Below, one piece after another: positions 10,923-23,637 of a stretch of DNA of 64,000 nucleotides. The position numbers and the translations under genes are program-made. The stretch lies in the NCBI GenBank assembly GCA_037074615.1, contig CM073527.1, positions 4,800,848 through 4,864,847 on the forward strand, written 5' to 3'. The DNA comes from Leucaena leucocephala. Taxonomy: Eukaryota > Streptophyta > Magnoliopsida > Fabales > Fabaceae. Each line of letters starts with the position of its first letter. The stretch's first letter is position 1. The notes beneath the pieces were generated by a model. It was not told the DNA's origin. It saw only the letters and a program-made list of their open reading frames with translations, and did not search any database.

Positions 10923-11816
10923 GAAATGATCCTACATTTTTGTGAAAAATGTTTACAAATTTTACAAGGTTCATGATAAAAAGAAGGGTATGCAAATGAA
11001 AACTCTGTGACAATGTGGAACTCAGAAGCGTGTGTGCGAATGAAAGTTTTCTGAAAATGTTTCCAAATTTCTTCAAAGTTTTTTTTTTTTTGCTGAAGCG
11101 TTCTCAAAACAAAACCCGTTCCTCAAGTTTTCAAAACAAGATTCAGTCTTATTTATTGAGTCTGCTTGTTCACATGGTCAAAAGGTTAATGAAATGTTTT
11201 ATGAAATTTGTGAGAAAATGCATGAAAAAGGTATCAGGTAATAAGTACGAAGGCATCCTAGTATTTTTCTTGTGTTTACCACGGAAGAACAAATCTCATA
11301 TATCCAACTTTTCTTAAGTTTGACCAAATTGATTTGGATTTGAATTTTATATTTTAAATATAATATTTGAAATCCATGTATTTAAATTTTTTTGATTAAA
11401 TAGTATGAAAACTTTACATCAATAAAAATAAGTTGTCCTACTTGGGAGTTAATTCGCATATTTTGGTAGTATTACATGGTTGAGATTTAAAATAATTAGG
11501 GTATATTAGGCATCTAAAATTCTAAAATAATTGTCAAAAAAATTTGTATAGAAGAATTTTGGATACTTATTCACCACATTTTCATTTGCATGCACATATA
11601 AATTCTTCATTTTCTTTTTTTCTGCATATTAAGCAAATCAATTTCATCAAAGTTTTCTAAAAATTTCCACGTAAGTTGTCGTATAGTCAAAGTCATCAGA
11701 TTTATAAAATGACTAAAATGTCATCAAACTTTCCGTATTACTTTATTTTTGCCAAAGAAACTTTTCAACACAACTTCTTTCATAAACTTTTGACTATTTG
11801 GCAGTCAACTCCTCTA

Positions 11817-11894
11817 TACATACATACATACATACATACATACATACATACATACATACATACATACATACATACATACATACATACATACATA
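11817..11894. repeat. (TACA)n microsatellite, about 19 copies
   Basis: An uninterrupted 78-bp run of the tetranucleotide. It is absent from the corresponding place in the left copy near 2120, so it expanded after the duplication or was lost there. Confidence 0.95.
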
Positions 11895-12950
11895 ATATTC
11901 TAAAAAGTTAAAACGCATGTATTCCCTCTGTTTCATAGAAATGCTATTTTTTGCATTTCATATTATTTATCAATTTTATATTCTAAAAATGCATTAATTT
12001 TTTATTTTCTATTTTGACCCTTATTAATTTTAAATTTTAAAAATATTAAATTATGAGTAGTATTTATTTAGAGAGTAAGAGTATACTTAAAAAAAGGACA
12101 AATTTTAGATAAGTTCATAGATAAATTTATAATTACACATACTCATTTTAAAAAGTAACAGTAATAAAATAATAAGTGTCTATATCTCATAGATAAATTT
12201 ACAAGTCTATATATGCATTGTAACAACTAACAATAACAAATAACAAGTATATATAAAAATTTATAAATCCTAATTTATATTATAAAAATTGATAATTTTT
12301 TTTTACAAGTGTTCATATGTAAATTTACAATTGTGAATAGACATTTTAAAAACTAACAATAATAAAATAATAAATATTATTAAAAAAACTTAACTTTTTT
12401 TTTGGTCAAAGAGAACTTAACCTAATCAATATATAAACAATTTGATTTAAGATTTTTTCTTTTTGAAAATTAATTTTACAAAATATGATATTACTCAATA
12501 ATTTATTTGGTCTATATAAAAATTATTTTTGTGATAGATAATATGAGATGTGGGAAATGATAATATGATCCAGCTCTTATATATATTTTTTAGTGGAGTA
12601 CAAAGTTGATGCATAAAAATTAGAAGCGCATCATAAGTCAATTATTAAAATATTCAACCCATTCTTTTACCTTTTTTCAAAATATATATACAAAAGATAT
12701 ACTTATATACTCTTGAAATACCACATCATCTATACTATGACTAATCAAAATACAATATTTATTATCATTTATTCTCAACAATTCATCTACATTTATTTGT
12801 TATTATAATTGTGGGATTTTTTCCTCTTTTTCAAAAAAATAGAGGGTGCTAACTAGAATTTAAATTATAGAAATTGTTTGTATTTTGATTAATTAGAGTA
12901 CATATTAGACGGTACTATAGGAGTATATAATTACTTCTCTATATACACTT

Positions 12951-12951
<1 letters not shown>

Positions 12952-12993
<42 letters not shown>
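12952..12993. repeat. (AT)n microsatellite
   Basis: About 21 AT dinucleotides in an uninterrupted run. Confidence 0.95.
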
Positions 12994-12994
<1 letters not shown>

Positions 12995-13269
12995 CCAACC
13001 AAAATTTCACAAAAATTTTATGCATGCACTAGATTTTGAAACCAAAAAAAGTTGTTTTTTTCTTAAGAATAGAATGACAGCTGGATTTTGGTCCATAATT
13101 GTTTAAAGTGAAGTATGGGGAAAATTGCTACTGTGTCTTATAAAATTTATTTACTATTAATATATCCTAGAAAACTTAAAAGTAATTTGAAATGCGTCAA
13201 ATTACTTACATGCCTTTTAATCATATGGATCTTATTCTTTTTAATTGGGTTCATATCCGGATTGCCGAT

Positions 13270-13938
13270 TAGGAGTGAGCAACGGGCGGGATGGATTGAC
13301 CCGATGGTTAGCCTATGCCCCACCCATATACTATTAACTGGGCACAGGCCAGCCCATGCCCTTACACCAACTTATTTAAGCCCAAAATAAATAAGTTAGG
13401 CTGAACTCGTTTGGGCTAAAACGGATATAGGCAACTTGTTTGTTAAAGATAATTTTTTTCCTGTTTAAGCCCATTTAAAATTCTAATAACAATAATAATA
13501 AAACAACAATAATATACACATGATATGATTATTCATCCTAAAATCACAAAAGAAAACACAATATTCATAACTAGGAGTTTGTAACCACACAGTCCATAAT
13601 GCACATATAATATGATCATTTATAATATTTATTCTTTAATTTTATTATGATTATACATTATCTTCATCAGATTCACATGAAATCACTCACGAAAGGAAGT
13701 CGAAACCTAACCTATCAATAAAATGAAACCTAAATGAATCTAATGAAATAAATTAAATTATATATTTAATAATTAATAATAAAAATATATATGGACAAGC
13801 TACGGGCGCCTATATATTTTATTGTTTCATCCTGTTTAGATCCACCCGTTACAGGTATGTTTTAGGCGGGTTTAAACGACCAAGTTGGCTTCAAGGCCGG
13901 GCAAGTACACTGAGCTATGGACACCTTGCTCACCCCTA
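13270..13938. mobile_element. Non-autonomous hAT-type element
   Basis: This 669-bp element starts TAGGAGTGAGCAACGGGC and ends with the complement of TAGGGGTGAGCAAGGTG, an inverted repeat of about 13 bp. Flanking 8-bp repeats TTGCCGAT (13262-13269) and TAGCCGAT (13939-13946) match at seven of eight bases. GC-rich subterminal regions with GGGC/GCCC words surround an AT-rich core, as in the elements at 4442 and 23638. The open frame at 13115-13390 crosses the left end and is not a gene. Confidence 0.8.
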
Positions 13939-13946
13939 TAGCCGAT

Positions 13947-16193
13947 CGAACAATTGTAGTTGTTGTTGTCAATCAAACAAAATTAATATTTATATTTATA
14001 TTCAATAATGTTTTATTAAATTACCATTATATAAAATATTAGTTTTATTTACAAGTTGTGTAGACTATATAGACATTAACGTGTCATTTACATGTCATCT
14101 AGTATTTTAAAGTGTATAATGCAAAATACATTAACTAGCCCTCTATTTTATTAAAATTATAGAAATCTCCCTTATATTCTAAAAATACATATATATTTCT
14201 TTTAAAATTAAAATGTATGTTATACAAATATCCTTTATATATTTGATATTCAATTTCTATTTACCCAAGCTTAGTTGATCGTTAAGTTTTACTCTTAAAC
14301 TTTTATTTTGACCAAAATACCCCTCCCTAACATAAGAATAATTTAAACATTTATATTTGTCAAAAAATATTTTTTAATGCAACAAAAATAATTTTAATAC
14401 ATATATTTTCAAACTTCTTAATGTGTTATAAATTTATTAATTTTTTTAACTCTATAAATTTTATAATTTTAATTTTTATAACATTTATTGAAACTTATTT
14501 ATTTAGATTTATTAAATGGATAAAAAATATTTCAAGTGCATATTTTTGTTCATCACAAATTTGGGAGATTATATAAATCGTTTAAATTTATAATTTTAAT
14601 GTTTTATTACAAACATTTATAAATCTATTTAGTCAAGTATATATTTATTTAAAAAATTAATCAAATTTTCAATAAAATTTTGCATATCTATGTTAACTAA
14701 ATTACTTAGACTTCTACCCTAATATGATAAAAAATTAAACAAATAATTATTCATAAAACTAAAAAATTAAGAAAATGAAAAATTCTTAAATCCTTCAAAA
14801 CAATTTTATTCAAAATTAGGTATTTAATACGATGAAGAGTAAATTAGTAAATAAAATATATTTTAATATAAATTTTAATTAAAAGTATCTTTTTAGAATA
14901 TTTTTAACGGAGCAAACTAGTGTGTGTGTGGTTAATCGGGTGTCCTTTAAGCTGTTTCCTGTTTATGTAATTTAATTGCTGACCTTTGTACCCAAAAAAA
15001 AAAAAAAATTAATTGCTGACCTCAACCTTGTCATGGTACTCGATAAAAGCTACCTTTGACTACATATGTGGCATTTCGGCTAAAGCTCGTTCAACTTGTT
15101 TATATATGCTTTCTATATTAAATTTTAAAGCTCGTTCTTCTGGAATTCTAGTCGTTCTGCAAGGAAAAGAATTATTGGGCACTTACTAAATAATTGCATG
15201 TCTTGTGAGAGGGATTCTCTGCGATGAACAGGTTCAACCTGAGCACTTGGAGTAAAGTTCATTGTGAGATGATGATACTGGCATTCTTATCTTTTGCTGA
15301 TTATTTCCAACCAAGGTATTTCCTTCCTTTTGCTGATTATCTTTTGACGATCATACTACTTTTGAATGCAGATTTAAATATATGAAATTTAAATGTTATT
15401 CTTAATATCTCACGTATATTCTTAAAACATATGGTTTGATTAAAAAAAATTCACAATAATATTTATATTATATATTTTATTTTTATTTATAATTTTTTAT
15501 TCTTTCATTATATATAATATACTATTGAAAAATTCACATATATTATATTATAATTTCAACTATAATTTTTAAAGTATATAGGTGGTTGGCTTAAGAAATA
15601 TTTCGTGACTAATGCCCTCGCTAATTTAGTTTGTTAGAATTGGAAATCACCTAATAGAGGGGTAAATTGGGTGATTATAAAAATATTAAAATAAAAGAGA
15701 TGGGAAAAATATCGCATATTGCTTGAAGGGAGAGTAAAGGAGAGCAATACACAAAGCAATTTATACAAATTCAGTCTACCATTTGATTTATGTTTAGTTC
15801 TTAAAATATTTATGAGAGTTTCAGCTATATATAATTGCCAAGATTAAATGGGTTCTTGGCGTCAGCATCAACCACCTCAACACTTGAGGCAATACAACTA
15901 TACTAGAGGCAATATCTATATAAGAGTATATCCTAATTAGGATTTCATAACCCTAGTCAACTCAGAAGAACACATAAGAGTATAGCATTGAATATTTTTC
16001 ACTCTTGAGTAAATGTTAATGACTGAAGTACATAATAATTTCTCTCTCAAATAGAGTAAATTCTAAACTCTTGAGAAACCAAAAAAAGAAAGCATTTTGC
16101 AGCGATCATTTTTTTTTTTTTTTTGCCTTTCTAGCAATTTGAACTGCTAGAATGACAATTTGCAGCGATTTAGCTAACCGTTACAAAATCATG
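13947..16193. other. AT-rich intergenic sequence
   Basis: No gene is supported. Around 14960-15030 the words TAATTGCTGACCT occur twice on either side of an A-run. A short frame beginning at 15223 ([13 protein letters not shown]) ends at a plausible GT splice donor after about 30 codons, but I recognise no family. Confidence 0.4.
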
Positions 16194-16739
16194 CACTAGA
16201 AATACTTTTATTGCGGTTTATATAATCGGTACATATCACGGTCAAAACACTACAAATATTTATAGCATTTTTAGTAATTTAGTAGCGATCAAATAAATGG
16301 TTATAAATGTGTATATCAATCAAAGGAATAAAATTTTATAGCGATTAGTGAACCACTATAAAATCATTGTTGGTTGGCAGAAAAGGGAAAGGTAATAAAA
16401 AATTTAGGTAAAAAATGAAAAAGTTGACATTGGTACCAAACATTTATAGCGATTATTGAATGCAATAAATTTTGGCGCATGTTATAAAAAAATTTAAAAA
16501 ATCAAAATTTTCCTCGTGAGTGATTGTAGCAGTTACAACTATTACAAATGAATGTTGTAGTGTATGTGTTCATGCTAGACGATATCAACTTGTTGCCATA
16601 TTTTTAACAGTTTTAACTACAGAAAATGCAACTGTTGACACTATTCATGATCAAAAGGAAAAATTATAGTGGTTTAAAGTCAAACCGTTGTAAAGTGAGA
16701 AATTCCCCGCTGAAGCTACAAGTTTTTTTTTTTGTAGTG
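16194..16739. mobile_element. CACTA-like non-autonomous element
   Basis: The left end reads CACTAGAAATACTTTTATTG and the right end is the complement of CACTACAAAAAAAAAAACTTG, both typical of plant CACTA termini. Short subterminal motifs such as TTTATAGCGATT and its variants recur inside (16275, 16340, 16445), as expected for transposase-binding repeats. A 3-bp target duplication is not preserved, so the left boundary is uncertain and could lie farther left near 16090. Confidence 0.5.
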
Positions 16740-17040
16740 AGAATAAAGAATGAACAATAAATTTTTTAGAGTATGTTTTCCAACTCATGAATGCGTATAT
16801 TCTAATTGTTGTTGGGGCATTCAAATCTTTTTCTATTTATAGCGTAGCTATGAGAATATCCGTTGTACACAGAGTTTCCCATTCAAGATTGTGTCTTTGG
16901 TTAGTGAGACATTAAATGTTTCTCCTATTGGAGCGTGTTTTTGAGTATATGGCCATATTTAATGTTTTAGGCAAAAGTTGCTTTTTGCTATAATCTTCCT
17001 GTTGAAGTTCAAATAAACTTTTGATCACCTGCAAAGAGTG

Positions 17041-17041
<1 letters not shown>

Positions 17042-17083
<42 letters not shown>
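17042..17083. repeat. (AT)n microsatellite
   Basis: An uninterrupted run of about 20 AT dinucleotides. Confidence 0.9.
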
Positions 17084-17085
<2 letters not shown>

Positions 17086-17679
17086 TAATATAATTTTAAT
17101 TTCAAAACACTCTTTCCGTAAATATGAAAATAATTCGAAGTCATTTTAAAGTCCAGAATCATTTTCTAATAAAATAACTCAACGGAGGACTCGATACTAT
17201 TTTAACTTTCAATACACTAGGTGACTCGAGAGTGACCTAGAGTGGATTTTGACTTATGAGATAACTTCCACAACACTCGAGCTTAATGCCTAATTAATCG
17301 TGCCTCAAATAGAATTACTTGGAATATGATTTTTTTCATCCTTATCATCATATATGAATTGATCGTTCCTGGCCCAATAAAACAAATCCCAATTCATTGA
17401 GGCTTTAATACAATCAAATATATTTGTAAAAAAAGAATAGTTTGTGTTACTTGTTGTTTAACTATAAGTTCTTGTTATTTCAAACAAGGGTTAAACATCA
17501 TTTTCGTCCCGGAAGTTTTTCAAAAGAACTTGTGGATATTAATAAGGTTTTTCGGAAAAATGTCGTCCTAGAAGTGGTAAAAACGTAACAATGTTAACTT
17601 ACTGTAACAGACCTAGATGGTCCACGTTTGTTGATTCATTTATGCTGAGATGGCATGCCTACATGTGTTTGCTCCAAAG

Positions 17680-20560
17680 AGTATAACACAGGTTAGCTCT
17701 AGACTATATCAAGGTTCATTTATGTCCACTAGAATTATTACAGAAGAAAACTAAATCTAGAATTTTTGTTTTCTCTAATTACTGTTCATCTGAAAATTTT
17801 AAAATTTATGCTCAACTTTAAAAATTCATAAGTAATTTTAGAAAAATTAAAATTTAGTGGCTCTAAGTTTTACTGAAAGCTCTTTTATAGTTATTTAAGA
17901 GAAAAATATTCTCAGAAACTCATCCATTGAAAAAAAAAATAAATTGATGTGAAATTTGTACTATCTATTTGGTCAAAAACTGTATTTCAGATTTTTAACA
18001 CTAACTTTAAAAAATTACCATAAATTGCACATAACTCCAATTTAGGTATTCTACCTATAAATTTAAATCTCATTATGTAATTTAAGTGTGCCAAATTTTA
18101 GGGTCAGATTCAAACATTAACTTGATCAAGACACTGCTCAAAAGTCATTGTCTCATATAAGTCATACATATTGTCGTGAATATTTTACATACAACATTAT
18201 GTTTCAAATTATCATGACATAAAAACAATAATATCCTATCATTATGCTCTTGCCCCTTGTTGGCTTAGACCCTATATACTTGATTAATTAAAGGAGTAAG
18301 ATTTCAAAGAAATTTAAATAGCAAGTTACATTAATAAAAATATCAACAAGTTAGATTATTATGAAGCTAAGCATAATGCCACAGTTAGAGAATTATTTTA
18401 TCTCATGCCAGCTCAATTATGCATCAAATCAAGACGTCACAATGCAAAAAGTAGCATTATATTATCATCTTTAGTTCACATATAACAATCAAGATAAGTT
18501 GAGTAATTTTGCTACCTTGATCAAATAATTTCTTAGCTCTTATTCTTGTTCTTAATTCCTTCTCCCCAAAATGTCAAACCTTATTTCAATATGATAAAAG
18601 GGAGTAGAACTATTAATATACATTTTATTAATTATGGTTTAAACAAAACCCCCTTAAACCCTTAGTCTTTTAACTTAATTTTTAGGGTTTTATTTCTATT
18701 AACTTAAAAATTATTCTCTTAGTTCATTCCTATATAGAATCCAAATATGAGTTTAGATTCATGAAAATTAAACTCCTCCCTTGTGAATAGCTCATGGCCG
18801 AGAGGTATGCTACACAAAATTTAAATTTCTAACTTTGATTTCAATACTTCCAAAACTTGTTTCTTAAGTTCATCCTACACCATTTTTTATTTTAAACACG
18901 TTGAAGACATCAAAATTAACACAATCAGTTCTTAGGATAGATTTCCCATGGTGGCCAAGAGGCCTACACAATTTCCATTATAAGAAAATTAAACAATCTC
19001 CATGAAATACTACTTAAACCACTATTCAATGCCTTTAACTTAGATTTAACATCAAAATCATATCTCCCTAGATTTTATATATTTCGGCCAGCATACATCC
19101 ATAGAGATATCTTAATTTTCTAACCACCTAAACCATAAATTAACTAGCTAAAACATTAATTAAGATATTAAAAATATAAATTAACCTTTAATCCAAGCTT
19201 AGTGACCAAAATGGCTAACACTTCATTGTCTTAAAAAGTTAAGAATCTAAATTGCAAGAGGTTCCCTATATGTGCCGAATTTGCTATAGTGAGAGGGGGT
19301 GAGGTATTATTTATAGACTACAAGCTAAATGTTTAACCTCCAAGTTCACACTAATTACCAAGCTTAGGTGTCAACATGTCTTGGCTTCTTGCAACAATTT
19401 TCCCACTAAAAATAATCATAAATTAAATCATATTTTCAAGTTAAAATCCTCACCATTGTTGACTTGACAAATGGCACCATCTTGAACAAGAGAAAGCTAG
19501 GGTTATGACATGTTATATTAGTGTATTTTATACCGGAATAAATTATTATTCCCATTCCGATGTCTTAGGCACCATAATTAATTTTTATCAGTTCCATAAT
19601 ATATTCCTATCATTTTTATCTTTCAAAAGGTCTCTCCTTTATTGCCATCATAATTTTTATAGATGATAAAATAGAAAAATCAACTTAATCCCTATTATAT
19701 AAACTTTACTTGGGAATTAATTTCTAGAGTTTTTAAGTTAATAAAAGACTTATGTATAATACATTATCTTTTATTAATTCCATGGATGCTCAAATGTGGA
19801 ATCAGAGAGCAGATGATGAAGAGAGTTTCCTTTTTTTTTTTTTTTAATTTCAAAGATAACTCAATTACTTAAAAACATACAGCTTAGATATCTATATATT
19901 TGTAGATGCTAGTGCTAGAATTGGTGTCAATGAGCTGTGATACAAAAATTGACTTAGTTGAACTAACTAGATTTAGTTACTTCTCAACATATCTAGTGGG
20001 CCCCAATTATAAAATTGGTAACAGTTTAACATCTTCCATACTTTCTAAAAAGAAAAGTTAGAAAGTATTAGCAGTAATATTTTCTAGTGATACAATTATG
20101 AGACGATCTCTGAAATTGGTGATACAACCCCATAAAGTTTCTTAGCCAAATAGGTACTATTTCAAGTCTCCAAATAGATGTTTAGCTCAATTAATTCCTT
20201 AATCTCTTAATGAATTAATTAAACCCCAAATTTCATTACAAATCTTATGTTACTATATGATGCTAAATGAGTATATATCTATCACATTAGCAAAATCATT
20301 CATTCATCTCACAAATTTCAAATTCTCACATGATTTAGCTCAAGTTCTACATTCAACCTAGCTTTCTCAAGCATCAATCAAGTAAACTTAACAATCTTAT
20401 TGGTGGCCATTAATCATAAATATAAAAAGGAAATATAATTAATCCATACAAGAAGTCAAAATAATCCTAGAATCAAAGGTTTGTTGACCCGTGGAAAAAA
20501 CATGTACATGAACACAAACATGGAAACAAAACTAAAGGAAAGGAGAGTGGAGAAGAACTA
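17680..20560. other. Interior of the MULE-like element, possible nested LTR-type sequence
   Basis: No coding frame is visible. The region contains AT-rich sequence of the type found in plant LTRs, and a GGGTTATGACA string near 19499 that resembles an LTR end. I cannot find the matching LTR start, so nesting is only an inference. Confidence 0.3.
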
Positions 20561-20564
20561 GACA

Positions 20565-20612
20565 ATCCACGTTTGTCGACCCACTTATACTGAGGTGGCA
20601 TGCCCACATGGT
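20565..20612 (+). repeat. Internal direct copy of the MULE terminal repeat
   Basis: This segment (starting CTAGACAATCCACGTTTGT) matches 17612-17665 in the same orientation and the complement of 21480-21530. It marks the junction between the added interior and the short core. Confidence 0.75.
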
Positions 20613-20658
20613 ATCCACCTGACTCTTTTTTTCAAGTCATTTACAAGTAATAAAAAAA

Positions 20659-20972
20659 TTGAAATTCCCTAAATCCGAACAAACACCAAGAAGAAAAACA
20701 AAGATCAGAAAAAAAAAATCCTTAAATCCAGTCGACGATCTTGCCCCCTTCAAGGTCGACATCAGATCTGAGAGCAGGAGCAATTGTTATTTCGATTTTA
20801 GAGGTGTTTGGACTACAGATCCATCAACCTTGTCACTGTCGACACAACCTTCACCAAGCATTATTTTGACACAGCCTTCACCAAGCACAATTTCATCACA
20901 ACCTTCACTAAGCACGGTGCCGGTAAATTTGCATTTTTCTGGGTTTGAATCGGGTCACTGGATTGTTCTAGG
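20659..20972 (+). CDS. Hypothetical low-complexity exon carried by the MULE-like element
   Basis: An ATG-initiated frame gives a basic N-terminus (a KIRKKKS stretch) followed by three copies of a nine-residue unit of QPSPS type, encoded by 27-bp tandem repeats at 20842-20922. A consensus GTAAG splice donor follows at about 20972. This could be a captured first exon or the element's own small gene. I recognise no family, and its expression is unknown. Without a downstream exon it would stop at 21033. Confidence 0.25.
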
Positions 20973-21661
20973 TAAGATTTTTGTTTGCTTTTGCTTTTTT
21001 AAATCTTTGCTTTGGGTCTGGAGATGTGCTTAAAATCAAAGAGAAGTGAATGTGAACGATCCAATGCCTTAATTCTAAAATCAAAGAACAGAGATGTTCT
21101 AGGTTCAATATTGTTCTATATCTAATTTTATTGTTCTAATATTCATATCAAAGAGACAGCAGCTCCCATGAATTCCTCATCTTTGGTTGACGGTGGGTTG
21201 AATGTGAACGATCCAGTGACTTTGTAATTTCTACTTGATTTCTCCTCTTCGATTTTTTGTTAATAGTTTTATGAAATAAGAATTCATGTGGCTTTTTGAA
21301 CGTCTCTTTGGTTTAATATCTCTTTGAACGTCTCTTTGATTCGGGGCATTGTTAATTATTTTCTGATCTTTGTTTCTGAATTATCCTTGTTTCTGATTTG
21401 GAGAATTGCTTTTTGTTTTTTTGTTTTTTGTTTTACTTAGAAATCTGATTTGAAAAAAATAATTGAGGTGTATGCCACAGAGGTATGCCACCTGAGCATA
21501 AGTTGATTAACAAATGTTGACCGTTTGGTTTATTAGAGTAGGTTGACATTGCTACATTTTTGCTACTTCTAGGGTGACATTACTCTAAAAAAAATTCTGG
21601 TACCTACAGATTCTGTTGGGAAACTTCTAGAGCGAAAATATTGTTTAACCCTTTCAATCAA

Positions 21662-23169
21662 TTTAAATCTCATGCAACTATACTGGTGGGAAAGGATTCT
21701 CTCGTATTCTTTTTCACCGTCATGTTCACTCCTCTTTCTTTTATTTCTGTGTTTTTTTATATTATACCATGATTAGGACGGTTCATATTTAAGTATTTTT
21801 TAATTTAATAAAATTATTATTAAAAATTTAAATAATAAAAAATAAATAATCAAATTCAAATCACATAAATTTGACCCAAACCATTTAAAATAGCAGTAAA
21901 GAAAAAAATTGTGGCAAAAAAAAAGCAATAAAGACAAAATAAAAAAAAATATTATAAGAGATCAAGTATGAACCATCCAGATATTAATCTTATGACTAGA
22001 AAAAGAAGAAGAGAGGAAGTGGATGTGATTTGTGAAGGAAAGAAGAGATAATCCTCTTCCCGGGTTGTCTCCATCCCGTCCTAGGTGTTGTGGGAAGGGA
22101 GTGAAGGACTGGGATGAGAATTTATCGGTTTGAGACAAGGGAGAGTTAGGACGGGTCTTAGCTAGACCCTCAGGACATCCAGTCCAGTCCCGATAGTGTT
22201 TATTTTTTTTAGAAAAAACAAAGAAAATACCACGTGCAGCAATGCAGGTGTAACCCTAGTTTCCTTTCCCCTTAGCCCTCACTCTCTTCAGTCTTCACTA
22301 TTTAGCTTCACAAGGCATCCAGGCCCTTGACTCAGCATAATTGCCAGTTCCCCTCCGATTTAGGTCTCTCGTTCTTCATCGCCAGTCCCCCTCCCCTTAC
22401 GACCTCGGTCGCTCCTCCGTGATAAGTCGTGCTATCTCTAATAGACCAGTACTCTATCGTCGTCACTTGTCTTGCAATTTCTAAATCCTCTTTAAGTCTC
22501 ATGTACTCTACCGCCAGTCCCACTTTCCTCATGGCCTCGATCACTCCTTCGCGTCAATCCGTGCTGTCTCCAATAGACAGTACTCCACTATCATCCCTTA
22601 ACTTCCAATTTCCAAATCGCCTTTAGGTCTCTTGTACTCAGTAGTATTCCAGGCTTGATGTAGGTTGCTTATTTTTAAATCCCCTTTAGGTTTCAATTTG
22701 TGTAGCTATTTGGTTTTATTTTGTCTCATTTGTTTAAAATCCATCATTTTGTTGTTCCATTTTTGATCCCACTCCCTATACTCGTATCCATTTTTATGAA
22801 AACCATCATTTAGGTTACACATTGGAGAGTACTCGTGTTTGTTCTTCATGTCATATTTAGTTCTCCAACAATTGATGCAAACACCATGAAACACTTAAAG
22901 TTTAGTCTCACTCCTTGCTTGAATTATTACTCCAACTATGTATATCCATTTCCATGATCTTTTTTCAATTATTTCCCTTTTACTTGTTCTCTAATTTTAT
23001 CATAACATGACCTAGATGATTTGGTGAGACTTTATCATTTTCTAAAACCATTTATATTATTGACTTTCTCTCTTGTGCTACATCCCTGAGGCTGACCTTC
23101 ACAATTTCCATCATTCACTTTCTGTCTAATGTTCCTTGACGGGAAAAGTTCTAAACATTTTCTTTGATT
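21662..23169. other. Intergenic sequence with a 132-bp tandem repeat
   Basis: A two-copy tandem repeat lies at 22381-22512 and 22513-22643, each beginning GCCAGTCCC, with a partial third start at 22344. The surrounding 22030-22680 is relatively GC-rich. It could be the 5' part of the hAT relic that follows, or an unrelated untranslated region. No supported gene. Confidence 0.55.
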
Positions 23170-23554
23170 GGATTGGTGGAAAATAAATACTAGCAAGTAC
23201 AAAGTCATTTAATTGATTGCATGTGACATTTTTGCCATGCTTGTCTCCACTATGTCTTCAGAATCCGCATTCAGTACAAGGGCTATGTCATTGATGACTT
23301 CAGAAGTTCGCTATCCTCTAAGATGGTTAAAACGCTAATTTGTACACAAAATTGGTCATCTCCATTTACATTCAAATTAAAAGAATTTGATATTGATAAC
23401 TTCAACGAAACCTTAGAAGCAAAAAATGGTATTGATTATATTATATTATTTATTTTATTTATTAGATGATTTTATTTTTCTCTTTCTCACATGTCTATAT
23501 TTCTTTGTAGATGAAGCAATAACTTTAGTGGGTGAAGTTGAAGAATTGAAGTAA
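23170..23554 (+). pseudogene. hAT transposase C-terminal (hATC dimerisation) fragment
   Basis: Reading frames spell WWK, then SSESAFSTR, then, after a one-base frameshift, VIDDFRSSLSSKMVKTLICT and QNW. This is the conserved hATC dimerisation signature of Ac/Tam3-type transposases (SESAFST followed by DxxRSSL and QNWL). After about 23430 a likely intron ends at TTTGTAG near 23510, and a short last exon (DEAITLVGEVEELK) ends in TAA at 23552. The N-terminal BED finger and catalytic core are missing. It is a decayed relic and lies less than 100 bp from the non-autonomous hAT at 23638. Confidence 0.75.
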
Positions 23555-23637
23555 AACATGTCTTTAGTCTTTGTATCTTTATTTCTTTGTTCTATTCCCA
23601 GGATTGATTTATTTTTGTGTTTTTTTATCCCCCTTAT

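Larger units (their letters stand above)
10928..13261. repeat. AT-rich block, right copy of the duplication flanking the retrotransposon
   Basis: From about 11165 to 12370 this matches the 1-2900 block in order and orientation, but without the extra segments at 45-735, 1272-2055 and 2147-2480. Near 11928 and 2490 both copies share a motif of the TTCCCTCTGTTT type often seen at Stowaway MITE ends, but I cannot define a complete element. No gene is seen. The predicted frames at 10892-11317 and 11676-11903 have no family features. Confidence 0.55.
17488..21651. mobile_element. MULE-like element with about 190-bp terminal inverted repeats
   Basis: The left terminus (17488-17670) and the complement of the right terminus (21480-21651) align over most of their length: GGGTTAAACA, TCTAGAAGT- and CCTAGAAGT-type blocks, then a GGCATGCC/GGCATACC block. 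Flanking 10-bp repeats TTTCAAACAA (17478-17487) and TTTCAATCAA (21652-21661) match at nine of ten bases. Long inverted repeats and a 9-11-bp target duplication are Mutator hallmarks. No transposase is recognised inside. A third, direct copy of the inner terminal repeat lies at 20565-20612, so the 4164-bp element is composite: a roughly 1.1-kb MULE core may have acquired the stretch 17680-20560. Confidence 0.75.
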
